64,000 nucleotides of DNA from Thalassia testudinum. Taxonomy: Eukaryota; Streptophyta; Magnoliopsida; Alismatales; Hydrocharitaceae. The stretch is taken from assembly GCA_037157565.1 (NCBI GenBank), contig JAZHRO010000012.1, positions 2,382,501-2,446,500 on the forward strand, in the 5' to 3' direction. The translations under genes were made by a program, and so were the position numbers. Positions 1 through 10,351 of the stretch are shown one piece after another. A model generated the notes under the pieces. The model did not search any database, was not told where the DNA came from, and saw nothing but the letters and a program-made list of their open reading frames with translations. Position 1 is the first letter of the stretch. The number at the start of each line of letters is the position of its first letter.

Positions 1-964
1 CCTCAAGCAAAAGAGGTATTTGAGAAGCTGATGTATTAAGTCAAGGGCTTAGGAAGTAAAAGAACTCTGTTTATTCCTTGGTTTAGAGATCCTTAAAACT
101 GAAGTGTCTTTTTCACTTACACGAACTTAAAACAGGGGCAACCATGTAAGAGCTTACCGTGGGTTCTGTCAGAATCGGGGTTGAGGACTCTAAACTAATG
201 CACCATAACTTATATTCAAACTTAATAGAGATCCCTGTGGGATATGGCTGGCATATCACTCGCAGTAACCCCTAGGTGTGGGATGTCCAAAGCCCAACCT
301 TGCGCCCTGAGTCTTCCTAGATTTTACTTAGGTAAAGCATTTAGAAGGACAAAGGAGAGCCACTCGCAAAAAAAAAAATGAAATGGAGAAAAAGAAAAAA
401 TGAGAAGTAGGGAAATAACACCTCGTTTCACATAGGTGTCATTAAAAATAAATGGTACCTCATTATACATGGGTACTAGAATTTAAAAAAATAATAAAAG
501 AAAAAAAAGGAGAAATAGCTGAGGAGATATACACTGGGTTCACCTTTGTGTTGACCTCAAAAAAAAAAAGAAGTGAGGAGAAAGCTACCAAGTCTAAGTA
601 TGGTTGAACCTAGGTAGGTTCAGGTAGATGAAGGGCAAGTCCAGTCCTGGGAACGTATGGGAAGAACAAATGTGGATGCCCATTAATCAAATTATACACT
701 AAGCGCTGACACTTTAACCTCTGGGATTTACAAACTATAGGATAAACTTGGAAGTTTAACAAACCATTGCCCGAGACTAAACCTGAAGCAAATCAAGTCT
801 GAATTTTGACTAATACTTGGATACCTTAAGGTCTGAGGTTAGTATTTCAACAAATCTCTCGAGGTGAGATATAATAAGGCATCCTAACGGTTAATTCTAG
901 CCCAGAACTTAGGAATTCTTCATAGATGTTGCTAGGGACTAGTAAAAGCTAGGCATGGGGTATT
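1..964 (+). mobile_element. 3' internal non-coding part of Athila-like element E0 (truncated by window start)
   Basis: No coding region is visible. The segment matches, in order and orientation, the 3' non-coding regions of E1 (12590-13412) and E2 (30030-30859). All share a 'gatatggctggca' block followed by 'taacagccc'-like text, a 'gagatatacactgg' block, 'gagaaagctacc', and a final 'ctagggactag..aaaag..taggcatgggg' stretch before the LTR. The last stretch (about 930-964) is the likely polypurine tract that primes plus-strand synthesis. The rest of E0 lies left of the window. Confidence 0.75.
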
Positions 965-2716
965 TGATGAGCCCATATTTGTGAGCTATTTGGATATTTC
1001 AATGCCTAGATATTAAGTTATCTTTAACATTTATTTAACATGCATTACGATGTAAATATATTAGTTTATGTATAATTGTATAATTCATGTATTGCATTCA
1101 TAATTAAATGCATTTAGAATTAAGTTAGTATATCATTTATTAGAATAGTTAATCAATTAAGTGCATTACGTGCATTGTTTTGTTTTAACATAGAAAGTAA
1201 GGGTTTGTATATAAATAACCCCTCATTTCTTTTATTTATTTTATTTATTTCTTCTCTAACGGATGCATGCAGGAGATGCACAAGAGACAATCGTGGATCT
1301 CTGTTCCCACGATCTTCGTCGCTTCACCACCTCTTCAACCAACACACAGATGCACCCTCCTGCAGCATAAAATGAAGCTTTCACCCGAGAGCTCAGGAGA
1401 CCACCACCCTCACTCCATCACTGTGCAGCACTTCAAGCTCCTCCGTCTCACAACCACTGGCCTCTACCACGGTGAGAGCTTCGCCACTGTGGACGTGCGG
1501 GGTGACAGCCCGCACCGTCATCTGTAAAGCCTCGCATCACCGTGCACGTGCATCTCTGACGACCACGCAACCATCACCGTCAACACCACCGCTACCTCCA
1601 CGCACCATCTTCACCTTCATTTTTTTCCTTCTAGTTAAGACATCTGGAAATTTTCCCAGATGTTTGAAGCACCCTCTCCACACCCCGTGCTTCTTCGTTC
1701 TTCTTTTTCCTTAGTTTCTCTTCCACCTCAAGAGAACCCATCGTCACTAGCACCTCGACCAGCCCTTGTACCTCTCGGCCAGACCTCACGCACACTCTCC
1801 ACCATCCCCTCAGCACACCGCTCTCCCCGCACCCTCTCACACTCCATGCGCACCTATGCGCATGACAACATTCACGCACGTCCTCTGCCAGCTCCTCACG
1901 CATGCCACTCTCCTTGCGTGCTCGCGCCCATGTGCAGCAACCAGCAACGCGCCAACGCCTCTCACGTGTGCACAGCAACATGCCCATGCACGCCAGCCTC
2001 CTTGTGCCTCTTCACTTCAACACTGTTCATCTTCTCCAAGAAGAACCCAACACCGGTCGTCCATCTCCACATGCAGCCACCTCATTCGGCCATGAAACTC
2101 CGTTCCGTCGACGCTATCGACCTTGCCTCACCCTCAGGAACTCGCCTACGCCCGTGGCAAGTCCTCCAGCAGTCCGTGTACACCTGCCACCGTCGGCTGC
2201 TTCCTCCTCGCTGGTGACAACTCCGACCGCCATTGGCCACCCTTTGCCATGCCGCGACCGTCATCGAGAAGCCCTCGACTGACTTATCCTCCATCGCAAA
2301 CCTCGCCTCCAATCGTGGCCTCCTTCACGCACAGCAATGCCACAAAGAAATCCTTTGTTTCGGGTTTCATTTCTATTTACATCTAGTGCCATTGCCACTC
2401 TTTTGATTATTATTTTATTAATTAAATATTGTGGTGAGTTTATGCAAAGGACCTCCCTCTTTCTCGTAAATGTGATTCTAGCTTTATCTCACATCATTTC
2501 CTTAACCTAAAGGGGGTTTTTGCTTTGATTATTTGAGGAATTAATTTGTGAACGTTAGTTTTCGAACCTTACGAGTTTTAATAGGTCATTGCCTCCCTGT
2601 GGACACGACCCGCTCTCCTGTGAGTGATTAATTTCAATTCAATACTTTGATTAGTCGATTTTCTACCACTTAGAAATACAACGACAAATCATCTTAATTA
2701 TCATCTTTGTTAAACA
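965..2716 (+). repeat. 3' LTR of Athila-like element E0
   Basis: The LTR begins TGATGAGCCC directly after the polypurine-like tract and ends ...TTAAACA, like the ...TTCAACA end of E1. A TATA box (TATATAAATA, about 1208-1217) lies only ~245 bp in, so U3 is short. About 1.1 kb of C-rich sequence (1270-2390) follows and is open in several frames by composition; I do not call those frames genes. Near the end it has the U5 motif GCCTCCCTGTGGACACGACC (about 2588) shared with other LTRs here. No primer site follows, so it is the 3' LTR. The end is placed by analogy with E1. Confidence 0.65.
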
Positions 2717-4018
2717 AAAATTGATTGATCACCACCTACTCCACAACCTCTGCCACATTCACCCGCACAAAACCCTCATACTTATTTCACGGTCCACACA
2801 CTCACGACCGCCACCGAACAAACCCACCTCTGCACTTCATCTCTGTCACCGACCGTCCACTCCACACACTCACCCTCTAGGAAACCACCACCATCACACT
2901 CCACGTCCTTCGACAACACTCCTAGACTATTTGATTGGGGCTTTTGAGCCTGTGTTACTCTTTTCAGGTAACCGCCACCGTTTGCCATCGCCGTCGTCGT
3001 CCCTAGTTCCGTCCATGCTTCTCTTGCATCAAGAAGCTCCGCTACTACCCCTAGGTCCTATGGAACTCCCCTAGGCTTCTTTCCAGGACCTCAGCTGAGA
3101 TGAATAGCCCCTGCAGCTATGCTAATTTGTGAAGCATCTTCAGCTGCTGCATGCAAATAGACAAAGGGGACTTTTAGTCCCACATCGTCCAATGACAACC
3201 GCCCAACGCCACATATTAGGATTTTGTCACACCGACCCCTTGCCCAGTACACGAGGGGTTGGGTCACACACACACACACACCTTGACTACCACCACGCTC
3301 GGTAGTCCTAAACAATCGGATCCTCGACTACTCGATTATAAATCAGATTTCTGAGAGAAGAGAAGAGGAAGGAAAGGAAAGAGAGTGGAGGAGGGGTGGG
3401 TTTTGCTCCTTTGTGCGTTGGCCAACACTTAGTCATGAGGAAGGACCCTTGTGCTCTCTGAAAAAGGAAAGAAGAGCAGACTTAGAAGAGAGGAGAAGGG
3501 CAAAAGGAAAGAAGAGCAGACTCAGAAGAGAGGAGAAGGGCAGAAGGAAAGAAGATCCTTGTTCGTGAAAGGAAGCAAAGGCAGAAGAAGAAAAGAGTCG
3601 AGGCTCAAGACAAAGAAGAAAAAGCTCTGAAGAGTATTGTAGCAATCGACATTTAAGTCGTCTGATTATCAAATCAAACATCTGATTACTGTTCCTTTAT
3701 TTAAGATGATTAAGTATTTGATATATATATGCTTAGACTAAAAATTGGTGATCTAAATCACCATTATTTTATCTTAATTATCTTTTTATCCTCTTTAACT
3801 CTTGAAATACATCGAGCTTCATTGAATACTTAATGTGACAGATTAATATTCATTGAATATCTTTATAGTACTTCATTTACTGTGCTCATTTATGTTTTAA
3901 TTGAGATTAGCATGTGAATTCCTATTTGCTCCCTGTGTTCGACCTCGGACTTCATTTATAGATTTTTAAGTTATAAATTGTATTTATTTGAGAGATCGAT
4001 TGAGGATTTTACACTACA
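2717..4018 (+). repeat. 3' part of an old LTR (38522-41176 family)
   Basis: The order of features matches the second half of the solo LTR at 38522-41176: a C-rich stretch, a 'tttagtcccacatcg' block (about 3172), a purine-rich AGAAG repeat tract (3350-3640), 'aagtcgtctga..acatctga' (about 3655) and the U5 motif TGCTCCCTGTGTTCGACCTCG (about 3929). The 5' half is missing because E0 inserted at 2717. The right end near 4018 is approximate. No gene is visible. Confidence 0.55.
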
Positions 4019-5735
4019 ATGATAACTTAATCTTAATCCTCGATACATCCCTTCAACATGGTTAGATGCCTATGTTCTATACCTGAGTAGACATCGGCAT
4101 ATGATCCATAGGAATCCTCCGGCATATTGTGCATCCCAACCTTTCGCCTAGTGCTTTGTCTACCTGTTATTGTCTGACACATAGGATGACTATGTTGGCC
4201 GGGGGAGGTTGACGGGAGAATGCCAGGATTGGCAGTACTTCTCCAGGTGGAAGGTGGTGTTGGGGCTACTGAGTATTTAGCGCCCTCGTGTGCACTTAGA
4301 GCTTATGCTTTGTGGAATAGCTGGGCTAGGAGCAGTTGTTCCGTGTGTACCACTCCTCAAAAAATCGTTCCCTACAGGGTAGCGACAAGAAGGGGTAGAA
4401 AAATCCTTGCTTACCTTGTCAACTTTTAAGCAGGATGCCCCGGTCCTTTGAGCATTCTTTAGAGTCGGTTGTTGCTAGAGGGGTTTGCCAAGGCGAAGTT
4501 AGGAGGGTGCTCAAGTTCCACCTACGCCGCTTGGGCCCTTTCTCTTGGTGCCCAAGGGTCAAGGGGTGGCCGCCTTGAATATGTGGTTACCCGCCTGTCT
4601 CTCTGCTGAAGACAAAGGGGCCTTGGGGCTCCTCGTATTTGGGGGTGCCCCTTTGTCTGAGAGTTGTCGGCTCAGATCTCTTGGGAAACCCCTTGGTTGG
4701 GATAGGGCCAATTTTGGTGGTACTCGCTGCGTGTCCTGCATGGGGTTTGGGCAAAAGTGGCCATTGCAAGAGTGCTTGAGTGACTACCCTCGACGAGGGA
4801 GCCTTGAGGCAGTCTTTGCCAGTGGAGCTCGTGCGTATGCCTTGTTTAGGGTTGTCGCTTCCCTTGAGAGTCATGCTCGCTACAGGGGTTTAATAGAATC
4901 AACTTGGGGAAGCTCCGTAGCTCTGGCCTTGGCCTTTTATTGTGATATGGCTAGGTTATCATCACCTGAGTGGACGGGTCCTTTGCCTAGATGAGCTAGA
5001 CAGCATTGTTAGGGTAGGGTCAAGTAGCCGAGGCTGAAGAGCCTGGCTGAATTCTTGAGAGGGTTAACTTGGATCCAGTTGTTAGATCGTAATCCATCAC
5101 CTCGACCATTTTGCAGAGGCGAGGGCCTAGAAGTGGTTGCCAGGTGGTGACAATAATCGCAAAGGCAATTGATGGCCTGATCTTCTTTGAACACAACCAT
5201 TCTGCTATTGGGCCCGTTCTTATCGTATGCAGATAAGGGGTGATTCTGTCATTATGGCTGCGGGGTGTTTTACCGCAACGTGTTTTTCCACCTGGTCATG
5301 CCCCTAGATGGGGAAAGCGCAGGAGGACTTTTGCCCCAGTTGATCCCTGAAGGTGACCACAAATGGGAGCCTTCCTTAAGGGGTGTCAACAAATGGGAGG
5401 CCAACCTTGGAAGGTGAAGTCCGAGCACGTACTAGGTGGGATTCAGGGCACAAGGGCCCAAGCTAGCATAGATGTCGCGTCGTGCCATCCGAAACATGGG
5501 GCAACAGAGCCCTAGTCCCTACCCACTTTGTTTGTTGGTATGCTATCATTGGGCAAGGTGGCCCAGATTCTCATGATCTGTCCTCATTAACAAAGGTTTC
5601 TGAGGGTGAAACAACTCAAATCCTACCGATGGGTAGTATCATTGCATGCAGAACTTTAGGGCGCATGGGCCTATGTTCCTATCAACCTGGGGGACTGTTA
5701 TTATATTTGTTGGAACTCTAGGCGTGGGGACCTCC
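4019..5735 (-). mobile_element. Internal non-coding sequence of the outer gypsy-type element, segment 1
   Basis: About 1.7 kb of GC-balanced sequence without a convincing coding region. Short open frames on both strands resemble no known protein and overlap each other. It joins directly to the minisatellite that recurs at 15795 and 23147. Similar text ('ggtttccttggcttctatgc', 'ctcgggtaa.atgagcatc') occurs at 24560-24920 and 32544-33184. I read it as interior of the minus-strand element whose primer site is at 38463-38482. That assignment rests on continuity between nested insertions, not on protein homology. Confidence 0.4.
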
Positions 5736-6172
5736 TCACCGTCCATCCCTGAGATGTGGCCTGCCAGCCTTGAGAAGCAGCAGCATAGGAGATCTTTGGG
5801 CAAGTCTACCCGAGTTCTGATTACTCCTAAAAGGGTGGTTCATCGGCCAAAGGAGGTGATATTGTAAGGGAATGTCAGGTTTGTCTGCTTGAGTTCGAGC
5901 CATCCTTAAGAGGCGGGAATACAAGGGAACATCGGGCACGTTCGCTCGAGTGCCGGCCAACCTTAAGAGGTGGCCTACCAACCTTAAAAGGAAATTCATT
6001 GACCTTAAGAGGCGACAATACAAGGAAATGTCAGGCATGTTCATCCGAGTTTCAGCCAACCTTAAGAGGTGACCTATCGGCCTTAAGAGGCGGCTCGTTA
6101 GCCTTAAGAGGCGACGATACAAAGGAACGTCAGGAGCATCCACCTAAGGCCTGGTCGACCTTAAGAGACAAC
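5736..6172 (-). repeat. 99/21-bp minisatellite, segment 1
   Basis: This is a degenerate tandem array whose core is CCTTAAGAGG spaced at 21 bp, with a higher unit of 99 bp that also holds 'gatacaagggaacgtc' and 'cgagtcccggcc'. The array is cut at 6172 by LTR-A and resumes at 15795. Because 21 and 99 are multiples of three, the minus strand stays open (5736-6143) and would encode a 33-residue repeat with cores such as GTRADAPDVPLYRRLLR; the plus strand is also largely open. Confidence 0.8.
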
Positions 6173-7384
6173 TGATGCACATGTTTCACGTGTTTGAAAA
6201 TTGGGGTTTGGAGGTCCCATCATCATAATCGCAAAACTCGTCTATCAGATAATTTTTATAACCGAAACTTGAAAAGTGAGTCTCAGGTTGAACACGGGGA
6301 GGAAAACGTTTGGTTTTATAAAAGAAAATCCACGCTTCGCTTAATATCTTTCTGTCATTTTTGTCTTTTCTAATTTTTTTGATATTTTAATAAGGCAAGA
6401 GATCAGGTCGATGAATTCTAGCTAATCCACTTGCAAAAATATAAGAGAGAGAGGGAGAGAGAGAGAGAAACAATCATCTATTCATAAGCAAGTGTTTGTT
6501 ACAACTACAAAAGCAAAAAATCTATACTACGAAAGCGTAAAAAGATAGAGAGAGGTGAGAGAAATCCCCCTCAACGGTCGCTCAGAGTACGACTCGCTCT
6601 GACGTCGCTTGGAGGAAGGTGGTGAGGAGTGGAACGAATGGGGATGGAGCCTAAGGATGGAGGGCAGGGCAGGACGGCGTCGCAGCGAGGATCTTCTTCC
6701 CGAAGGGAGGTGGGGAGACGGCCACAAGATGCTCCACGAATGGGGATGAGGGGAGGGAAAACTATTTGGTTTTCTACTCTAGAGGAGCATCCCAGGCTTG
6801 GGACAAGCTCTCTCTAGAGCCTTGGAGGTGATGAGGTGAAGAAAGGAAGAGATAGTTTGGAATGGTGGTGGGTAGGTCCTTTTATAGTGGAGGAAGAGCA
6901 AATTCGTACATGGGTCATTACTGACGTCCGTAAATGTCGCTACAGATCCACCCTTTCTGTCGCTGAAGATCCACACCTTCAATTCCTTTGCTAGCGTGCA
7001 CAGGCCATTAGTGACAGCTGTAAGCATCACTAAAGGCTCGCGCAGCTGTCGCTGAAGACTGCTGGCACTCATGCTATTTCCCCATTGGTGTCCGTTGGAA
7101 GAAGTGTAGCCGTCCGATGCTTGATCAAGGGCTTAGGCGCACTCGCTGATCGTGGCCCTTTGAAGGCGTGCCCACTGACATTGAGTAAATATGCACGCGC
7201 CACTGGAGCAGAATCGAATGTATGACGTCGCTCGCAAACGTCTTAACGTCACGCTCGTGGATCCGCATCTCAGCCGTTCGTGTGTAATTGGGCGGTTGAA
7301 ATCGAGCGCGCCTCACCACTGGGCTGAATTGGAAGCTTCGGTGGGATTCGATCTTGCGGCAACTACTTTGCGGTGAGCGCTTCA
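6173..7384 (-). repeat. LTR-A, old Athila-like LTR, part 1 (3' side)
   Basis: On the minus strand this matches the second half of the E1 LTR. It has the U5 block around 6190-6300 (reverse complement of 'actacaacgacgggttttt' and 'ctccctgtgttcgacc'), a CT-rich tract near 6440-6475 and a TATA-like 'cctataaaagg' on the minus strand near 6878-6890. It continues at 15184 after the E1 insertion. Flanking pentamers ACAAC (6168-6172) and GTGGC (15795-15799) differ, but both follow from GCGGC, the array consensus, by C-to-T/G-to-A changes. Confidence 0.75.
7345..7353 (-). promoter_or_regulatory. B-box-like half of the tRNA-like module in LTR-A
   Basis: The minus strand reads GATCGAATC, a full match to the Pol III B box GWTCRANNC. 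Its partner A-box-like sequence is on the other side of the E1 insertion at 15184-15194, so E1 landed between the two boxes. See the corresponding module at 7985-8045. Confidence 0.45.
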
Positions 7385-7838
7385 TGATGTAAACACATTT
7401 ACACTACTTAAAATGTCTATTTATGCATGTTCTTAAGCATAAGATTGCATTTCATGATATAAATATTGCATTACATGCATCATCTTGCATTTAGAGTAGT
7501 TTGAATAAAATGGAGGTTAATTGTCTCCTTTTATGTGCTTGGACAGGGCAAATATTTTATCGGGGCCTCGGATCAAAGATCCAACCATATGGATATGATC
7601 AGGGCGACGATTGGAGTTCAACGACTCCAAGATCGCCTTAATCAGGCATCCGTAGCATCAGATAGAGACCGGGGAACCCTAGAAGATCAAGGGCCAGGAT
7701 GGTGTAAATCCGCACTTCAGATGGAAAATCCGACCACACGGATGAATTCGGATCGACGATCGCAGTCTAACGACACAAAAATCGAGTCAATCCGACATCC
7801 GTGGCACCATCTACAACTTCCAGAAGATGGACGGCCAA

Positions 7839-7860
7839 GATGGCGCCACGTGGCGCCATC
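7839..7860. promoter_or_regulatory. Perfect 22-bp palindrome with central G-box CACGTG (E1 5' LTR)
   Basis: The half-site GATGGCGCCAC is followed by its exact reverse complement, with CACGTG at the centre, a core bound by plant bZIP and bHLH factors. Counterparts are at 13867-13888 (one mismatch), 25380-25401 (one mismatch), 31311-31332 (perfect, both arms changed) and 15321-15340 (perfect over 20 bp, both arms changed). A role as U3 enhancer or hairpin is inference. Confidence 0.7.
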
Positions 7861-7984
7861 CCAGCCGCCCAATCGGCCGCAGGAGTCCTGTGAAGTCCGC
7901 GCAACGTCTCCTCTCCGCCGTTGGATCTCGATCCAACGGCTGCGGTCGCGCGCGTTTAAAAACGTCCGCGCGACCATTTCGCCC

Positions 7985-8045
7985 GCGTAGCGCAGCGGCG
8001 ACGCAGCTGCGGGCGAAGCGGAGGTCGCAGGTTCGAGCCGCGGAG
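7985..8045 (+). promoter_or_regulatory. tRNA-like module with Pol III A and B boxes in U3 (E1 5' LTR)
   Basis: TAGCGCAGCGG at 7988-7998 fits the A box TRGYNNARNNG. GTTCGAGCC at 8031-8039 fits the B box GWTCRANNC. They are about 32 nt apart, as in tRNA genes. The same pair recurs at the same LTR position in the E1 3' LTR (14016-14067), in E2's 3' LTR (31473-31541, with a tRNA-like anticodon arm) and in LTR-A. It may be a captured tRNA or SINE. Chance in a GC-rich tract is possible for E1 alone but less likely across the family. Confidence 0.5.
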
Positions 8046-8315
8046 AGGGGGTCGAAGGCGCGGGCGAGCGGGCGCGCACGAGCGTCGGATGAAGATCCAA
8101 CGGCCGCGCGCGCTCGATAGCGCCGACGCGCAATTGGACGCCCTGGTGGGCGCGCGATCGCACGCGGGCGGCGCGCTACGCAGCGGGCGCGGGCGCGATC
8201 TAAGCCGTCCGATCTCGCGATCGGACGGCTGAGACGACGCGGACGTGCGTCTGCGTTACGCGCGCAGGTAGCCGAGCGGGCGCGCGTGGCGCGGCGGCGA
8301 CGGCGACGGCGGGGC

Positions 8316-8343
8316 TTTAGCGACGGTTTTATCCGTCACTAAA
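8316..8343. promoter_or_regulatory. Inverted repeat just upstream of the TATA box (E1 5' LTR)
   Basis: TTTAGCGACGG and CCGTCACTAAA form an 11-bp stem with one mismatch around a 6-nt loop, ending ~58 bp before the TATA box. The copy in the 3' LTR is at 14344-14371. E2 keeps it as 'tttagtgacgaataaat.cgtcactaaa' at 25884-25912 and about 31834-31864. It could be an operator-like site or an old MITE. Confidence 0.6.
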
Positions 8344-8401
8344 GACCCCTTATTTATTATTTTGAAGATGTAATGTCCATTTTGCCCCCACTCCTTGCAA
8401 C

Positions 8402-8410
8402 TATAAAAGG
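8402..8410 (+). promoter_or_regulatory. TATA box of E1 5' LTR
   Basis: TATAAAAGG is followed by a pyrimidine-rich stretch, as expected for a plant Pol II core promoter at the U3/R border. Equivalent boxes: 14430-14438 (E1 3' LTR), about 25971 and 31922 (E2). Transcription would start about 25-35 bp downstream. Confidence 0.7.
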
Positions 8411-9153
8411 AGACCCCCTCCATACGAAATTTTCATCCCTTCCTTCTCCTCTCTACCTCTCCAAAGCTCAAGAGAAGCTTGTCCCACACCCGGGATGCTT
8501 CTCGCGAGATAAAGTCCAAATTTTCGTCCCCCTTCGGAAGTGGATCCCGCGACGACGACTGCGTGCTGCTTCGTTCCCGTTCTTCTGCTTCGTCCTCCTT
8601 CGTCCCGCTTCGTTCTCCTTCGTCCAGGCGTCGTCCCGTCCGGCTCGTCCTCCAAGCGACCGTCGAGGAGGATTTCTCTCTCCCTATTCTTTTTACTGCT
8701 TTCTAATATAGATTTACTGCTTTCTAGAATAGACTATTCGTCCTCCGAGCGATCGTCGAGGAGGACATTTCTCCCTCCATTCTTTTAATGCTTTCTAGAG
8801 TAATTGTTTTATATTTTCTAGTTGTAACGAATGAACTCTTTTATGATTAATTTCTTGTCTATTCTACATCTCATTTTAATTTCCATGTGTAGTATTCTTT
8901 CTCTCTCTCTTACTCCCTCTCTCTCTTTTATTTGTTGTAGATACTTAGATAGTTTAAATTGAATTTCTTGGTGACAAAATAAAAAGAAACGCGGAGTTTT
9001 TAAATCAAACGTTCGCCTCCCTGTGTTCGACCCGGAATTCTTATTTCGGTATAAATTTTATTTGTTGAACACGAATCCTTCGCTTTCGAACTACAACGAC
9101 GGGTTTTTCCAAAAACCAAACACGTTAGCGTAGATTCGTCTCGTTCAACATTT

Positions 9154-9171
9154 TGGCGCCGTTGCCGGGGA
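9154..9171 (+). other. E1 primer-binding site, Asp-tRNA type
   Basis: TGGCGCCGTTGCCGGGGA begins 3 nt after the LTR. It is complementary to the 3' end of plant tRNA-Asp(GUC) with CCA (…CCCCGGCAACGGCGCCA). This primer type is typical of Athila/Tat Ty3-gypsy elements, and is the main reason for the Athila-like label. Confidence 0.92.
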
Positions 9172-9312
9172 GGCAACGATCTTTGATTTCTCTTCACGTT
9201 TTGTAACTTACAAATCATTTACCTCACTTTTCTCCTTTCTTATTGTAATTGCAGGTACTCTTTTGGGGCAAGCAAAAGCGGTAGATTGGAGTAAAGTGCT
9301 GTGAAGGGTTTT

Positions 9313-10351
9313 GTAAGTTATCACCCATTCTTTCCCCCTCCATAGATTTCATTCGCCACATTGAATCCAAATTCCAATTAACCTAGGTGTTTGCATAAAT
9401 CCTAGGAATAGTTTGGTTGTTTGGATTCTCACTCACATTCATTCCACCTTCATTTATATAAAAAAAAGTAAAAAGATAATTTTGTGGGGTAATTTTCAAC
9501 AAATACACAATGTACACCCACATTTAAAGGCACTTAACCAAATTGATTTGTTTCTACTCAACTGGGTTCTGATCTGTGGGACCAGTACACATAAAGCAAC
9601 ACATAAAAGAGTAGAAATCATTCTAAGTTAACCATCTTTGTGTGCCTAATTAGGTGGTGCATCAGGCCAGTTGTTTGAGTTGTTTGGGCCGCACCACTTC
9701 AAATAAAATCAACTCATCAAGTAGCTGCCAATTAGGTTCAACTCTTAGGGATCTACCAGGCACTCCACATTCTTTTTAAACTTTAAAGGAAAATACCTTC
9801 ACCTGTGCTTGCAAAACCTGGTGTGCCAATGAAACTTGATTGAAAACACCTAAAGATGAATCCTAAAAGCTACTAAGCAAGATTTGAACCTTAAAATTCA
9901 CCACATCAAAAATAATCTTGCTTGAAAACCACTGGTTGTGCACGCACACACAAAGCAATCAATCATAAAGGGCACAACCCATTTAAAGGGCCCATCACAT
10001 TCCAAAGCACATTCAAACCTAGCCCTAAATAAAACAGAGTAGACGTTGGCCTTAAGGATTGGACTCGCTCTTCAGAACTCAGAACGAGATTATTTTCGAT
10101 TAGTCTGTTTCTACTGTTCAATCTGATGTCTAGCTAGGGGAGCAGAGTCAAACGATCGCGGCTGGGGGGTACACTAGGAACCGGAGGCGCAAGCCGAAGG
10201 AAGAACCTTCTCCCCAGTCCCTCCTTCTAACTGGTTGGATTGAACAGACAGAAGTAGATCAAATCGTTCCTTTATCTCAAGACGGGTTTTGAGAGTCTGT
10301 AGGTCTGTAGGCTAACCCATTTAAGGACAGGTTTGATTGTTTGTATTGCAG
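9313..10351 (+). other. Candidate leader intron of E1
   Basis: The donor TT|GTAAGTT (9313) and the acceptor TTGTTTGTATTGCAG|G (10350-10351) flank 1039 bp of AT-rich, non-coding sequence directly before the ORF start. E2 keeps both sites in the same positions (donor 26783, acceptor 27777-27778, TATTGTAG). A second acceptor-like TTGTAATTGCAG lies at about 9243-9254 (E2 about 26714-26725), so a small exon 9255-9312 may be spliced to the ORF exon. Splicing is inferred from conservation and is not demonstrated. Confidence 0.5.

Larger units (their letters stand above)
7385..9150 (+). repeat. 5' LTR of E1
   Basis: It runs from TGATGTAAACAC to TTCAACA. U3 (about 1.0 kb) contains inverted repeats at 7604-7636, 7839-7860, 7918-7939, 8203-8230 and 8316-8343, and a tRNA-like module at 7985-8045. 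The TATA box is at 8402-8410. U5 carries GCCTCCCTGTGTTCGACCCG (about 9014) and 'actacaacgacgggttttt' (about 9090). Many short open frames inside are compositional and are mirrored in the other LTR. Confidence 0.92.

Noticed and set aside
1660..2312. Overlapping long frames on both strands in a C-rich region
   Set aside because: They lie in the transcribed part of an LTR, have skewed Pro/Ser/His composition, are open in several frames at once and resemble no protein.
3172..3190. AGTCCCACATCG, like the upstream element of plant snRNA genes (also near 34790, reverse)
   Set aside because: No TATA at the required spacing and no snRNA sequence follows; the phrase is part of a repeated LTR segment.
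5736..6172. CRISPR-like array because of regular CCTTAAGAGG repeats
   Set aside because: Repeats are degenerate, nested 21/99-bp units without unique spacers, in a plant transposon.
7535..8163. Frames of 97-151 codons on both strands, repeated at 13563-14191
   Set aside because: They are inside the E1 LTRs, overlap hairpins and the tRNA-like module, and are duplicated only because the LTR is.
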